DNA of 46,246 bases from Labilithrix sp. (GTDB lineage: Bacteria; Myxococcota_A; Polyangia; Polyangiales; Polyangiaceae), in contig JAHBWF010000047.1 in the NCBI GenBank assembly GCA_019637105.1, positions 1 through 46,246 of the forward strand, given 5' to 3'. Every line of letters starts with the position of its first letter. Position 1 is the stretch's first letter. Shown here in pieces: positions 1 to 8,258 of this stretch. The position numbers and the translations under genes are program-made. The notes under the pieces are model-generated. The model was not told the DNA's origin, ran no database searches, and saw only the letters and a list, made by a program, of their open reading frames with translations.

Positions 1-1033
1 GCGGCGCCGCGATCGCCGGAGGCTGGCCGGACATCACCATCGACGGCGGGATCATCCCTTGCACCGTCGGCGCGTCCGAGATCGACGCCGCGAGGGCCGG
101 CTCCGCGCGCGTGGTCGGCGACGCGGAGGTGAGGAGGTTCACCGCCGTCGCCGACCGCGGGCTCGCCTCCTCCTCGCGGAGGATCCGCCGGAGCTCGCTC
201 GCGAACGCGAAGCAGTCGCGCGGGCGCTCCTCGGGGTCCTTCGCGAGCGCGCTCGCGACGAGCCGCTCGACGTCCGGCGACACGCCGCGGACGAACCGCG
301 ACAGCGGCGGCGCCGGCGTGTTCGCGTGGGCCGAGCCGACCGCGTAGGCGTCCCCCGCGTCGTCGAAGGGGCCGCGCCCCGCGAGCATCTCGAAGAGGAC
401 GACCGCGAGCGAGTAGATGTCCGTCGCCGGGCCGACCTTCTTGCCCGTGACCTGCTCCGGCGACGCGTAGCGCAAGGTCCCGATGAACTTGCCGTGCGTG
501 TGGCTCGCCTTGCGATCGAGCAGGCGGACGATGCCGAAGTCGAGGAGCTTGGTCGTCGTCGTCCCGTTCGCGTTGCGGTGGAGGAAGATGTTCTCCGGCT
601 TCACGTCGCGATGGACGATGTTGTTCTCGTGCGCGTGCTCGAGCGCGTCCGCGACGTCGATCGCGATGCGGTACGCGTGCGGCACGTGGAGCACGCCGGT
701 CTTCTCGAGCACCACGCGGAGGTTCTGCCCGATGAGCCGCTCCATCACGTAAAACGGCATCTTCCGCGCGTCGTTCGTGACCCCGGCCGTGACCACGTCG
801 ACGATGTTCGGGTGCTGCAGCCGCGCGAGCGATTTCGCCTCGTCGCGCATCCTGAGCGCGAGGTCCTCGCGCGCGACGAGGTTCGGGTGCAGCGTCTTCA
901 GGACGTAGCGCTTCTCGACCGTCACGTCCTCGACGTCGTAGACGCTGCCCATCCCGCCCGTCGCGAGGTGCCGGACCACCCGGTAGACCGTGCCCGGGAG
1001 CACCTGTCCGGGCTGGTACTGGGCGGCGTCCAT
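1..1033 (-). CDS. Hanks-type serine/threonine protein kinase (C-terminus cut by window edge)
   Basis: This eukaryotic-like kinase phosphorylates Ser/Thr residues of unknown targets. Reading the minus strand from the ATG at 1033 gives 344 open codons with no stop before the window edge, so the C-terminal part is missing. The kinase domain covers roughly residues 15-285: a glycine loop (ATGGMGSVY, about 24-32), the ATP lysine K46, the catalytic HRDVKPEN loop at 141-148, DFG at 165-167 and an APE-like SPEQ at 191-194. After about residue 290 the chain becomes Ser/Ala/Pro-rich, as in juxtamembrane linkers of such kinases. It follows the lipoprotein gene on the same strand after a 50 nt gap, so cotranscription is possible. 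Family assignment is firm; the link to polysaccharide is only positional. Confidence 0.93.
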   Translation of the reverse strand, partial: MDAAQYQPGQVLPGTVYRVVRHLATGGMGSVYDVEDVTVEKRYVLKTLHPNLVAREDLALRMRDEAKSLARLQHPNIVDVVTAGVTNDARKMPFYVMERLIGQNLRVVLEKTGVLHVPHAYRIAIDVADALEHAHENNIVHRDVKPENIFLHRNANGTTTTKLLDFGIVRLLDRKASHTHGKFIGTLRYASPEQVTGKKVGPATDIYSLAVVLFEMLAGRGPFDDAGDAYAVGSAHANTPAPPLSRFVRGVSPDVERLVASALAKDPEERPRDCFAFASELRRILREEEASPRSATAVNLLTSASPTTRAEPALAASISDAPTVQGMIPPSMVMSGQPPAIAAP

Positions 1034-1083
1034 GGCCAGCGTATTTTGCTACGCGTCGAGGGGGGGTGTCTACAGGGGTGGGG

Positions 1084-1608
1084 TCACAGCTTGCCTGGAG
1101 GAGGTGGCGCCTGAAGGCCTCCGCACGCGACGGCATCGCATTTGCGCGTCTCGGCCGACGTCAACAGCGCCGGGACCGCGACGACGTCGACGACGCAGCT
1201 CGGCGTGACGAGCCCCATGCACGAGAGCAAGCCGAGGACGCCCGTATCGCCGCGCGCGACGATCCAGGAGATCCCTTCTTGCGCCGAGCCCTCGCGGACG
1301 ATCACGCTCTCGCGCGCGAAGTCGACCGCGGGGACGTCCGACGTCGCGCCGGCGTCGGGCGTCGCGCCGGCGAGCTCGTCGTAGAGGCGGCGGAGCTCGT
1401 CCTCGGAGCGGATGACGACCACGCGAGGACGTTCGCAGGCCTCCGCCGACGCGGGCCTCCCCTGAAGCGTCCGCGGGGTGAGGCGGGCGGCGCCGCCGAG
1501 GTCGAACTCTTCGGGCGTGCACGGGGACGGCCCGCAGGCCCCGCCGACGAGCGAGGCGACGACCGCGCATCCGACGGAGAGGGTCAGGGCGAAGCGACGA
1601 CGAGACAT
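1084..1608 (-). CDS. putative secreted lipoprotein with PrcB-like C-terminal region
   Basis: This is a predicted exported protein of 174 residues. It has an Arg-rich start, a hydrophobic segment at about 7-24 and a cysteine at 25 (VGGAC), which resembles a lipobox although position -3 is Gly. The rest carries about seven cysteines and a stretch around VDFARESVIV that recalls the PrcB-type C-terminal domain; that resemblance is by eye and weak. It starts 4 nt after the dehydratase stop, so translational coupling with the aminotransferase-dehydratase pair is likely. No enzymatic function can be assigned. The open frames on the opposite strand here look like shadows because they are Arg-rich and low in complexity. 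Confidence 0.6.
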   Translation of the reverse strand: MSRRRFALTLSVGCAVVASLVGGACGPSPCTPEEFDLGGAARLTPRTLQGRPASAEACERPRVVVIRSEDELRRLYDELAGATPDAGATSDVPAVDFARESVIVREGSAQEGISWIVARGDTGVLGLLSCMGLVTPSCVVDVVAVPALLTSAETRKCDAVACGGLQAPPPPGKL

Positions 1609-1612
1609 CCGC

Positions 1613-3562
1613 TCAGTTCGCGAGGGCCACCTCGGTCGAGGGGCGGCTGATCCGCTCGTCGGCGTCGCGCGGCTCGTTCGGAGCCGGGGGCTCCGACGCG
1701 GCGTCGTGGGCGCCCTCGCTGTACTCCGGGACGATCCGCCGGAACGCCCGCTTGATCGCGTCGAGGTCGCGCCCGTCCGAGAGGCGGTGGAGCTCGGCGA
1801 CGTTCCGCTCCACCTCGGCCAGCGCCTGCGGGCGGAATCGCCCGACGTAGATCTTCGGGTGCTTCGTCTTGTCGACGTTCTCCTCGTCGACCGCGATCTC
1901 CTCGAAGAGCTTCTCGCCCGGGCGCATGCCGGTGAACCGGATCTCGATGTCGTGATCCGGGTTCAGCCCGGAGAGCCTGACGAGGTCCCGCGCGAGGTCG
2001 ACGATCTTCACGGGCTCGCCCATGTCGAGGACGAAGATCTCTCCGCCGCTCCCCATCGCTCCGGCCTGGAGGACGAGCTGGCAGGCCTCCGGGATCGTCA
2101 TGAAGTAGCGCTGCATCTCGGGGTGGGTCACCGTGATCGGCCCCCCGCGCGCGATCTGCTCGCGGAACAGGGGCACCACGCTGCCCGCGCTGCCGAGCAC
2201 GTTGCCGAAGCGCACCGTGACGAACTGCGTTCGAGACCGCTGCGAGAGCGACTGGACGTAGATCTCCGCCACGCGCTTGGACACGCCCATCACGCTCGTC
2301 GGGTTCACCGCCTTGTCGGTGGAGACCATGACGAACTTCTCGACCCCGTGTCGGTCCGCGACGTCGGCGAGCTTCCGCGTCCCGAAGACGTTGTTCTTGA
2401 TCGCCTCCCCGGGGTTCGCCTCCATGAGCGGCACGTGCTTGTGCGCGGCCGCGTGGAAGACGACCTGCGGCTTCTCCGCCGCGAAGACCGCGTCGACGCG
2501 GCGCGAGTCGCAGATGTCCGCGATGCACGGCGAGACGTCGATCTCGGGGTACTCCGCGCGCAGCGCGCGCTCGACGTGGAACAAGCTGTTCTCGGCCTGC
2601 TCGATCAGGACGAGGCGCTTCGGATCGAAGCGGCAGACCTGGCGGCAGAGCTCGGAGCCGATGCTCCCCCCCGCGCCCGTGACGACCACGACGCGCCCCC
2701 GGATGAACCGCGCGAGCTCCTGGGCGTCGAGGACGACCGGGTCTCGTCCGAGGAGGTCCTCGATGTTGACCTCGGCGAGCTGCGTGACCGTCACGGTCCC
2801 GTCGATCAGCCGATCGACGCCGGGCAGCGTCCGGATCTGCGCGCCCACGGGCCGGCAGATCTCGACGATCCGGCGCATCTCGCGGCCGCGCAGCGACGGG
2901 ATGGCGAGGATGATCTCGTCGATCTTCGTGCTCTGCGCGATCTCGACGACTCGATCGATCGGCCCGAGCACGCGCGCGCCGTGGATGTGCTCGCCGTGCT
3001 TCGACGGGTTGTCGTCGAGGAACCCGAGCGGCTCGTAGCGACGGCCGTAGATGCGGACGATCTCGCGCATCAGCATCTCCCCCGCGTCCCCCGCCCCGAT
3101 GACGAGCAGACGCCGACGCGGCGCGCCGTCGTTCGGGAGCGTGTTCTGGATGGTCACCTCGCGGACGGTGCGGATGAGGAACCGCATCCCGCCGACGATG
3201 AGGATGCTGAAGGCCCAGTCCAGGACGAAGATCGATCGCGGGAACGTGTACGACTGGAGGAACGCCCACGCGGACGCGTACGAGACGGACGACACGGTCG
3301 CGGCCAGGATGATCAGCCGCAGGTCCCGCGAGCCCGAGTAGCGCCAGAGGCCGTGGAAGAGGCCGACCCGCCAGTGGACGAGGACGCGGATCGCCAGGGA
3401 AATGGCGAGGAGCTTCGGGATGATGACGCGGTACGCGCCCGGGATCTCGAAGTCGAAGCGGAGCAGCACCGCGAACACGAGCGCGAGCGTCCAGAGCACG
3501 CCGTGGAACGCCACGACGAGGGCGCGCCGGTAGACGACGATCAGGTCGCGGACGCGGTCCAT
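1613..3562 (-). CDS. membrane-bound nucleoside-diphosphate-sugar 4,6-dehydratase (WbpM/PglF/EpsC family)
   Basis: It probably converts UDP-GlcNAc to the UDP-4-keto-6-deoxy sugar, the first step to a 4-amino-4,6-dideoxy sugar. The product is 649 residues, close to the 600-665 of this family. Four hydrophobic segments fill the first ~150 residues, then comes a nucleotide-binding region (VIGAGDAGEML) and a second Rossmann domain (VTGAGGSIGSE). The motif STDKAVNPTSVMGVSKR carries the Met-x3-Lys that replaces Tyr-x3-Lys in the WbpM/PglF group. I chose the ATG at 3562, which overlaps the end of the upstream aminotransferase by 22 nt; a longer in-frame extension to 4570 is the shadow of that aminotransferase. 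With its partner it forms the PglF-PglE (EpsC-EpsN) pair. Confidence 0.92.
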   Translation of the reverse strand: MDRVRDLIVVYRRALVVAFHGVLWTLALVFAVLLRFDFEIPGAYRVIIPKLLAISLAIRVLVHWRVGLFHGLWRYSGSRDLRLIILAATVSSVSYASAWAFLQSYTFPRSIFVLDWAFSILIVGGMRFLIRTVREVTIQNTLPNDGAPRRRLLVIGAGDAGEMLMREIVRIYGRRYEPLGFLDDNPSKHGEHIHGARVLGPIDRVVEIAQSTKIDEIILAIPSLRGREMRRIVEICRPVGAQIRTLPGVDRLIDGTVTVTQLAEVNIEDLLGRDPVVLDAQELARFIRGRVVVVTGAGGSIGSELCRQVCRFDPKRLVLIEQAENSLFHVERALRAEYPEIDVSPCIADICDSRRVDAVFAAEKPQVVFHAAAHKHVPLMEANPGEAIKNNVFGTRKLADVADRHGVEKFVMVSTDKAVNPTSVMGVSKRVAEIYVQSLSQRSRTQFVTVRFGNVLGSAGSVVPLFREQIARGGPITVTHPEMQRYFMTIPEACQLVLQAGAMGSGGEIFVLDMGEPVKIVDLARDLVRLSGLNPDHDIEIRFTGMRPGEKLFEEIAVDEENVDKTKHPKIYVGRFRPQALAEVERNVAELHRLSDGRDLDAIKRAFRRIVPEYSEGAHDAASEPPAPNEPRDADERISRPSTEVALAN

Positions 3563-4719
3563 GATCTCTCCGAGGCCCCGGCGGAGCTCGTCCTGGTCCG
3601 CGCCACCCTGCGGACGACGTCGATCACGCGCTCCTGCTCGCGCGACGTCATGTTGCTCGAGCTCGGCAGGCAGATCCCGCGGGCGAACAGGTCCTCCGCG
3701 ACCGCGCCGCCCACGCGCTCGGCGGACGCGAAGACGGGCTGCGCGTGGAGCGGCTTCCACACCGGGCGGCCCTCGATCTCCTCGGCGGCCAGCGCCGCGA
3801 GGAGCTCGTCGCGGCTCGCGCCGAACGCGGCCTCGTCGAGGAGGAACACGCTCAGCCAGTTCGTGTGTCGGCCGTACGGAGCCTGAGGCATGAGCTCGAT
3901 CCCCGGGCAGTCGGCGAACGCGTCGCGGTACCGAAACGCGTTCGCGCGCCGCGCCGCGACGCGCTCCTCGAGCACCTCGAGCTGACCGCGACCGATGCCG
4001 GCGAGCACGTTGCTCATGCGATAGTTGAAGCCGACGTCCTCGTGCTCGTACCAGGCGACCGGCTGGCGGGCCTGCGTCGCCCAGTAGCGGGCCTTCTCGG
4101 CCCACGCGCGATCGCGCGTCACGAGCATCCCCCCGCCCGACGTGGTGATGATCTTGTTGCCGTTGAAGGAGAAGACGCCGAGCGGCGCGCGCTGCCCGAC
4201 CTGCTCGCCGCGGTAGTGCGTCCCCAGCGCCTCGGCCGCGTCCTCCAGGATCGGCACGTCGAAGCGCTCGCACGCCGCCTCGAGCCGGTCGAGATCCGCG
4301 CTCTGCCCGTAGAGGTGCACGACGATCAGCGCCTTCGGGAGCTTGCCGGCGCGCGCGCGCGCCTCGAGCGTCTCGGCGACCAGGTCCGGATCGACGTTCC
4401 ACGAGGCGCGGTCGCTGTCCACGAAGACCGGCCGCGCCCCCTGGTAGACGATCGGGTTGGCCGACGCGGCGAACGTGAGCGTCGAGCACAGCACGTCGTC
4501 GCCGGCGCCCACGCCGAGCAGCTTCAGCCCGAGGTGGATGGCCGCCGTGCCGCTCGACAGCGCGACGCACGGCAGCCCCCCGACGCGCTCCGAGAACGCG
4601 CGCTCGAACGCCTCGATGTTCGGACCGACCGTCGACACCCAGTTGGTGGCGAAGGCCTCCCGGACGTACTTTTCCTCGTTGTCCCCGAGGTGCGGCGCCG
4701 AAAGGTAGATGCGGGTCAA
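3541..4719 (-). CDS. DegT/DnrJ/EryC1/StrS aminotransferase, PglE/EpsN-like
   Basis: This PLP enzyme should transaminate the 4-keto sugar made by the next gene to a 4-amino-4,6-dideoxy sugar, using glutamate. It has 392 residues. Visible motifs are SSGTAAIHLGL near residue 57 (phosphate-binding region), LEDAAEALG with the PLP-contacting Asp, and SFNGNKIITTSGGG with the Schiff-base lysine. The start is a TTG at 4719, preceded by GAGAG about 6 nt upstream; no better start fits the conserved N-terminus (IYLSAPHLG). It is the first gene of a minus-strand operon that diverges from the initiating transferase across a 238 nt control region. PglE/EpsN is the nearest recognised type; exact substrate is inferred. 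Confidence 0.9.
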   Translation of the reverse strand: MTRIYLSAPHLGDNEEKYVREAFATNWVSTVGPNIEAFERAFSERVGGLPCVALSSGTAAIHLGLKLLGVGAGDDVLCSTLTFAASANPIVYQGARPVFVDSDRASWNVDPDLVAETLEARARAGKLPKALIVVHLYGQSADLDRLEAACERFDVPILEDAAEALGTHYRGEQVGQRAPLGVFSFNGNKIITTSGGGMLVTRDRAWAEKARYWATQARQPVAWYEHEDVGFNYRMSNVLAGIGRGQLEVLEERVAARRANAFRYRDAFADCPGIELMPQAPYGRHTNWLSVFLLDEAAFGASRDELLAALAAEEIEGRPVWKPLHAQPVFASAERVGGAVAEDLFARGICLPSSSNMTSREQERVIDVVRRVARTRTSSAGASERSWTASAT

Positions 4720-4957
4720 AGAGGACTCTCTGCGGTGCGACGACCTGCTCCGGGGAGCAGCGCCGCGATACTTGCCTGGCTAGCTTCGTGGCGCAAGCAG
4801 GGCGCTGGATTCAGGGGCTTCCGCCGTTCGACGCTGCCCGGACGTTCAGCCGGCCGATCGCGCCGGGCCGTGGTAAGGGACCCCCGACGCGAAGAGCGTC
4901 GAAGCGCCTGAAACCCCTGGCGCTTCGACGCACCCAACCGTCGAGGAGGAAAACAGC
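4720..4957. other. divergent intergenic control region
   Basis: These 238 nt separate two divergent operons, so they should hold both promoters. No convincing -35/-10 pair was found for either direction. The region contains a perfect 12-bp inverted repeat (4897-4930) and a second, imperfect copy of the same core in opposite orientation at 4812-4835. A strong Shine-Dalgarno (GAGGAGG, 4943-4949) precedes the GTG at 4958. Confidence 0.6.
4897..4930. promoter_or_regulatory. perfect 12-bp inverted repeat, candidate operator or leader hairpin
   Basis: CGTCGAAGCGCC (4897-4908) is repeated as its exact reverse complement GGCGCTTCGACG (4919-4930) across a 10-nt spacer. No T-tract follows, so a rho-independent terminator is unlikely. 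It lies 28 nt before the GTG of the initiating transferase and just upstream of its ribosome-binding site. It may bind a dimeric regulator or fold in the leader RNA. A related 24-nt segment at 4812-4835 matches the reverse complement of 4895-4919 imperfectly. Confidence 0.5.
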
Positions 4958-5617
4958 GTGCGTCGACCGAGGCGTATTGAGTCAGCCGTGAAGCGCGCGA
5001 TGGACGTGGCAGGTGCGGTGACCGGCCTCGTCCTCTTCGCCCCCGTGATGACCGCCGCCGCGGCCGCGATCGCCGCGACCATGGGACGGCCGATCTTCTG
5101 GCGCCACGTCCGCCCCGGCCTCCGAGCCGAGCCGTTCGCGATGTACAAGTTCCGCACGATGCGCCCGGCCGCGCGGGGCGAGGTCTGGTTCCGGACCGAC
5201 GCCGACCGGCTCACGCGCGTGGGTCGGGTGCTCCGGAAGGCCAGCGTCGACGAGCTCCCCGGCCTCTGGAACGTGCTCAAGGGTGAGATGAGCCTCGTCG
5301 GCCCGCGCCCGCTGCTCATGGAATACCTGCCGAGGTACACGCCGGAGCAGAGCCGTCGTCACGAGGTGAAGCCGGGCATCACCGGCTGGGCGCAGGTGAA
5401 CGGCCGGCAGTCGATCCCGTTCAGCAAGCGCCTCGCGCTCGACGTCTGGTACGTCGACAACTGGAGCGTCGCGCTCGACGTGAAGATCATCGCGATGACG
5501 ATCAAGCAAGCCGTCTTCGGCTCGGGCGTGCTGTCGGGTCAGGACGTCGACGAGGTCGACGACCTCGGCCTCGCCCCGAGGACGCTCGAGACGGCGCCCG
5601 CGAACGGAGACGCCTGA
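4958..5617 (+). CDS. undecaprenyl-phosphate sugar-1-phosphate transferase (PglC/EpsL type)
   Basis: This initiating enzyme transfers a sugar-1-phosphate from a UDP-sugar to undecaprenyl phosphate at the inner membrane. The 219-residue size is that of the small, single-domain monotopic class, not the long WbaP/WcaJ class. It has one N-terminal hydrophobic segment (about residues 15-40), the KFRTM motif, the Asp-Glu catalytic pair in SVDELPGLWNVLKGEMS, LVGPRP, and the PGITGWAQVNGR signature. The GTG at 4958 has a perfect-looking GAGGAGG 8 nt upstream. Together with the divergent dehydratase and aminotransferase and the following GNAT, the set matches a bacillosamine-like first sugar. Confidence 0.93.
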   Translation: MRRPRRIESAVKRAMDVAGAVTGLVLFAPVMTAAAAAIAATMGRPIFWRHVRPGLRAEPFAMYKFRTMRPAARGEVWFRTDADRLTRVGRVLRKASVDELPGLWNVLKGEMSLVGPRPLLMEYLPRYTPEQSRRHEVKPGITGWAQVNGRQSIPFSKRLALDVWYVDNWSVALDVKIIAMTIKQAVFGSGVLSGQDVDEVDDLGLAPRTLETAPANGDA

Positions 5618-5618
5618 C

Positions 5619-6155
5619 ATGCACTTCGACCTCGGCAGCGCGCGCCTGCGGAAGCCTGAGCCGTCCGACGCGGACGCCCTCTACGTCCAGAAGAACGATC
5701 CCGAGGTCGCGGCGATGCTCGGCGGCTTCACCAAGGGCTACACGCGCGCGGACCTCGCGCGGTGGGTCGAGGCTCACGCGCAGGCGAAGGACGAGGCGCT
5801 CTACGTGATCACCGACGCGAACGACCGCTGCCTCGGGCACGTCGGGCTCTACAAGATCGATCACCGCGCCCGCTCGGCCGAGTTCGCGATCCTCCTGGGT
5901 GACAAGGGGGCGTGGGGCGCGGGCATCGGCCGAGCCTGCACGAGCTTCATGCTCAGGTTCGGCTTCGAGGAGCTGCACCTCCACCGCATCTACCTCGAGG
6001 TGCTCGAGAGCAACGCGCGCGCCCGTAGGCTCTACGAGTCGCTCGGCTTCCAGCACGAAGGCAAGCTCCGCCACGCGCAGTGGAAGGGCGGACGCTGGCT
6101 CGACGTCCACGTGATGGGGATCCTCGACGACGAGTGGCGGACGCATGCGCGATGA
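5619..6155 (+). CDS. GNAT-family N-acetyltransferase
   Basis: This RimJ/RimL-like acetyltransferase of 178 residues starts one base after the stop of the sugar transferase. The chain shows the family pattern: substrate half up to about residue 60, then the GHVGLYKID strand, the acetyl-CoA loop region around GDKGAWGAGIG, and a C-terminal RLYESLGFQHEG motif. Since the canonical PglD/EpsM hexapeptide acetyltransferase is absent here, this GNAT is the best candidate to acetylate the 4-amino group made by the divergent aminotransferase, as PseH does in the pseudaminate route. That role is inferred from position. It overlaps the next gene by 11 nt. Confidence 0.85.
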   Translation: MHFDLGSARLRKPEPSDADALYVQKNDPEVAAMLGGFTKGYTRADLARWVEAHAQAKDEALYVITDANDRCLGHVGLYKIDHRARSAEFAILLGDKGAWGAGIGRACTSFMLRFGFEELHLHRIYLEVLESNARARRLYESLGFQHEGKLRHAQWKGGRWLDVHVMGILDDEWRTHAR

Positions 6156-7221
6156 GCGCTGGGAGCACGGCTCCGACTTCGCCTACCCGGAGGTCTCCGC
6201 GGGCGGTGAGCGCGCGCGCTGGCTGCCGAGCGGCGCGTCCCTCTGGCACTCGGGCCGGGACGCGCTCCGCGCGCTCGTCCGCGCGCTCCGGCCGAGGCGG
6301 GCTCTCTTCCCTTCGTTCTATTGCCAGGACGTGCTCGAGGCCGCCGAGCGCGAAGGGGTCGAGGTCCGCGCGTACGCCGACGGCCCGGACGACCCCGACG
6401 TCGACCCGCGCGCCCTCGCGCTGGGCGCCGGCGATCTGCTCGTCGTGGCCAACGTCTACGGGATCCGCCGCGCGCCGCCCCCGCGCGCGCTGCCCGACGG
6501 CGTCACGCTCGTCGAGGATCACACCCATGACCCGCTCTCCGAGTGGGCGCGCGCGAGCGCGGCGGACTTCGCGTTCGCGTCGCTGCGCAAGTGGCTCCCC
6601 CTCGCGGACGGCGCGGTCCTCTGGTCGCCGGCGCAGAGACCCACGATCGAGCCCGGCGCCTTCGATCCGAGCGCGCACGCGCGCGCCGCGGCGATCACGC
6701 TCGATCGGCTCACGGGGATGCTCCTCAAGCAGCGCTACCTGGCCGGCGAGCCGGTCTCGAAGGACGCCTACCGCGCGCGATCGGTCGCGGGCGAGGGCGC
6801 CATCGGTCGCGGCGAGCCGGCGCCGATGTCGCCGCTCTCGCGCGCGCTGCTCGACGTGCTGCCGGTCGGGGCCTGGCGCGCGGAGCGGGCGCAGAACCAC
6901 CGCGCGTTCGCGGCCGCGCTGGGGCAGCTCCGGCGCGCTCGCCTGCTCACCGCGCGCGACGACGAGCGCGTCGTCCCGTTCGCGGCGGTCCTCTGCGTCG
7001 ACGACGCGGAGACGCGCGACGCCTTGCGGGCACGCCTCGTCGAGGAGCGAATCTATCCCGCCGTCCTCTGGCCGATCGACGGCGCGCGCGCGCCCGGGAT
7101 CCCCGCCGCCCACGTCGAGCTCGCGCGCCGCGTCGTCTGCCTGCACTGCGATCATCGCTACGACGTCCGCGACATGGAGCGCGTCGCCGGCGTCGTGCGG
7201 AGGGCGCTCGAGGACGCTTGA
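6145..7221 (+). CDS. DegT-like PLP-fold protein, divergent
   Basis: The 358-residue protein has the layout of a fold-type I aminotransferase but is far from the sugar aminotransferases in this window. VEDHTHD (E124-D125) fits the pyridine-binding Asp and SLRKWLPLADG places the PLP lysine at K149. The usual SSGTAA phosphate loop is replaced by SGRDALRALV. Similar SxRKxLPxxDG proteins occur next to FemAB-like proteins in other glycan loci, and here too the next gene is FemAB-like with a 1-nt overlap (TGATG). It could aminate a sugar or make an amino-acid-like substituent; substrate unknown. Confidence 0.75.
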   Translation: MRDERWEHGSDFAYPEVSAGGERARWLPSGASLWHSGRDALRALVRALRPRRALFPSFYCQDVLEAAEREGVEVRAYADGPDDPDVDPRALALGAGDLLVVANVYGIRRAPPPRALPDGVTLVEDHTHDPLSEWARASAADFAFASLRKWLPLADGAVLWSPAQRPTIEPGAFDPSAHARAAAITLDRLTGMLLKQRYLAGEPVSKDAYRARSVAGEGAIGRGEPAPMSPLSRALLDVLPVGAWRAERAQNHRAFAAALGQLRRARLLTARDDERVVPFAAVLCVDDAETRDALRARLVEERIYPAVLWPIDGARAPGIPAAHVELARRVVCLHCDHRYDVRDMERVAGVVRRALEDA

Positions 7222-8258
7222 TGAAGGTCGAGGTCGTCACGCCGAGCTCGGGCCTCTGGTCGGCCTTCCTCGACCGGGTGCCGCACGACTTCTACCATTT
7301 GCCAGCGTACGTCGCGCTCTCCGCCCGACTCGACGGCGGCGCGGCGAAGGCCTTGCTCCTCCAGGACGGCGGCCGCTCCCTCCTCCTGCCGTTCGTCGCG
7401 AGGCCGATCCCGGGCGCCGACGGCGCGTGGGACGCGCTCACGCCGTACGGTTACCCCGGTCCGCTCGTCTCCGGCGGCGCGGAGGCCGATCGCGACGCCT
7501 TCGCCTCGCGCGCGCTCGACGCGGCGGCGGAGGAGCTCCGCGCGGACGGGTGCGTGTCCGTCTTCGCGCGGATGCACCCGCTGCTCGGCGCGACGCCGCG
7601 CCCGGAGGGCGGCCTGCTCGTGCAGCACGGCACGACGGTCCACGTGGATCTCCGTCGATCGGAGGGCGAGCTGTGGTCCGACACGACGTCGGGGCATCGC
7701 AACGAGATCAACCGCGCGATCAAGGCAGGGCACCGCGCCTCGTTCGACGAGGGCTTCGTCCACGCCGATCGCTTCGTCGAGATCTACCAGGCGACGATGA
7801 GGCGGGTCGGAGCGGCGGCGCACTATTTCTTCGATCGCGACTACCTCGCGGGCCTGCGCGAAGCGCTCGGGCCGCGCCTCAAGCTCGCGGTCGTCGAGAT
7901 CGACGGCGCCGTCGCCGCCGCCGGGCTCTTCGTCGCGACCGGCGCGTTCGTGCAGTACCACCTCTCGGGCGCCGACGAGGCGTACCTGCGGAAGCAGCCC
8001 ACCAAGCTGATGCTCCATTTCGTCCGCGGGTGGGCGAAGGCGCGCGGCGCCGCGTGGCTCCACCTGGGCGGGGGCGTCGGCGGCGGCGAGGACTCTCTGT
8101 TCAGGTTCAAGGCCGGCTTCTCCAAGGCGCGGAGCCCGTTCTACACGCTCCGCCTCGTCGTGGATCCGGAGGCTTACCGCGCGCTCTCGCGCGCGAGGCA
8201 CCCCGGCGCCGACGCCGCCGACGTGTCCGGCTTCTTCCCGCTCTACCGGAGGCCCTGA
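7221..8258 (+). CDS. FemAB/BioF2-like GNAT-fold acyl or aminoacyl transferase
   Basis: The 345-residue protein resembles the Acetyltransf_6 (BioF2-like, FemAB-related) family, whose members transfer acyl or aminoacyl groups to amines. Supporting stretches are LTPYGYPGPLVSG near residue 75, SGHRNEINRAIKAG near 155, YHLSGADEAYLRKQPTKLM near 245 and FRFKAGFSK near 295, typical of the second half of this fold. The ATG at 7221 shares its A with the upstream stop. A long upstream in-frame extension is the shadow of the previous gene. It may decorate an amino group on the repeat unit. Donor and acceptor cannot be told from sequence. Confidence 0.78.
   Translation: MKVEVVTPSSGLWSAFLDRVPHDFYHLPAYVALSARLDGGAAKALLLQDGGRSLLLPFVARPIPGADGAWDALTPYGYPGPLVSGGAEADRDAFASRALDAAAEELRADGCVSVFARMHPLLGATPRPEGGLLVQHGTTVHVDLRRSEGELWSDTTSGHRNEINRAIKAGHRASFDEGFVHADRFVEIYQATMRRVGAAAHYFFDRDYLAGLREALGPRLKLAVVEIDGAVAAAGLFVATGAFVQYHLSGADEAYLRKQPTKLMLHFVRGWAKARGAAWLHLGGGVGGGEDSLFRFKAGFSKARSPFYTLRLVVDPEAYRALSRARHPGADAADVSGFFPLYRRP

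Noticed and set aside
1478-3886. Long plus-strand open frame of 802 codons
   Set aside because: It lies antisense to the dehydratase and aminotransferase, which have clear motifs; its own translation is Arg/Asp-rich with no recognisable domain.
4787-4806. Possible sigma-54 promoter (TGGCGC...GC) in the divergent region
   Set aside because: GG and GC are at the right distance, but the TTGC part is not matched and many such pairs occur in GC-rich DNA.
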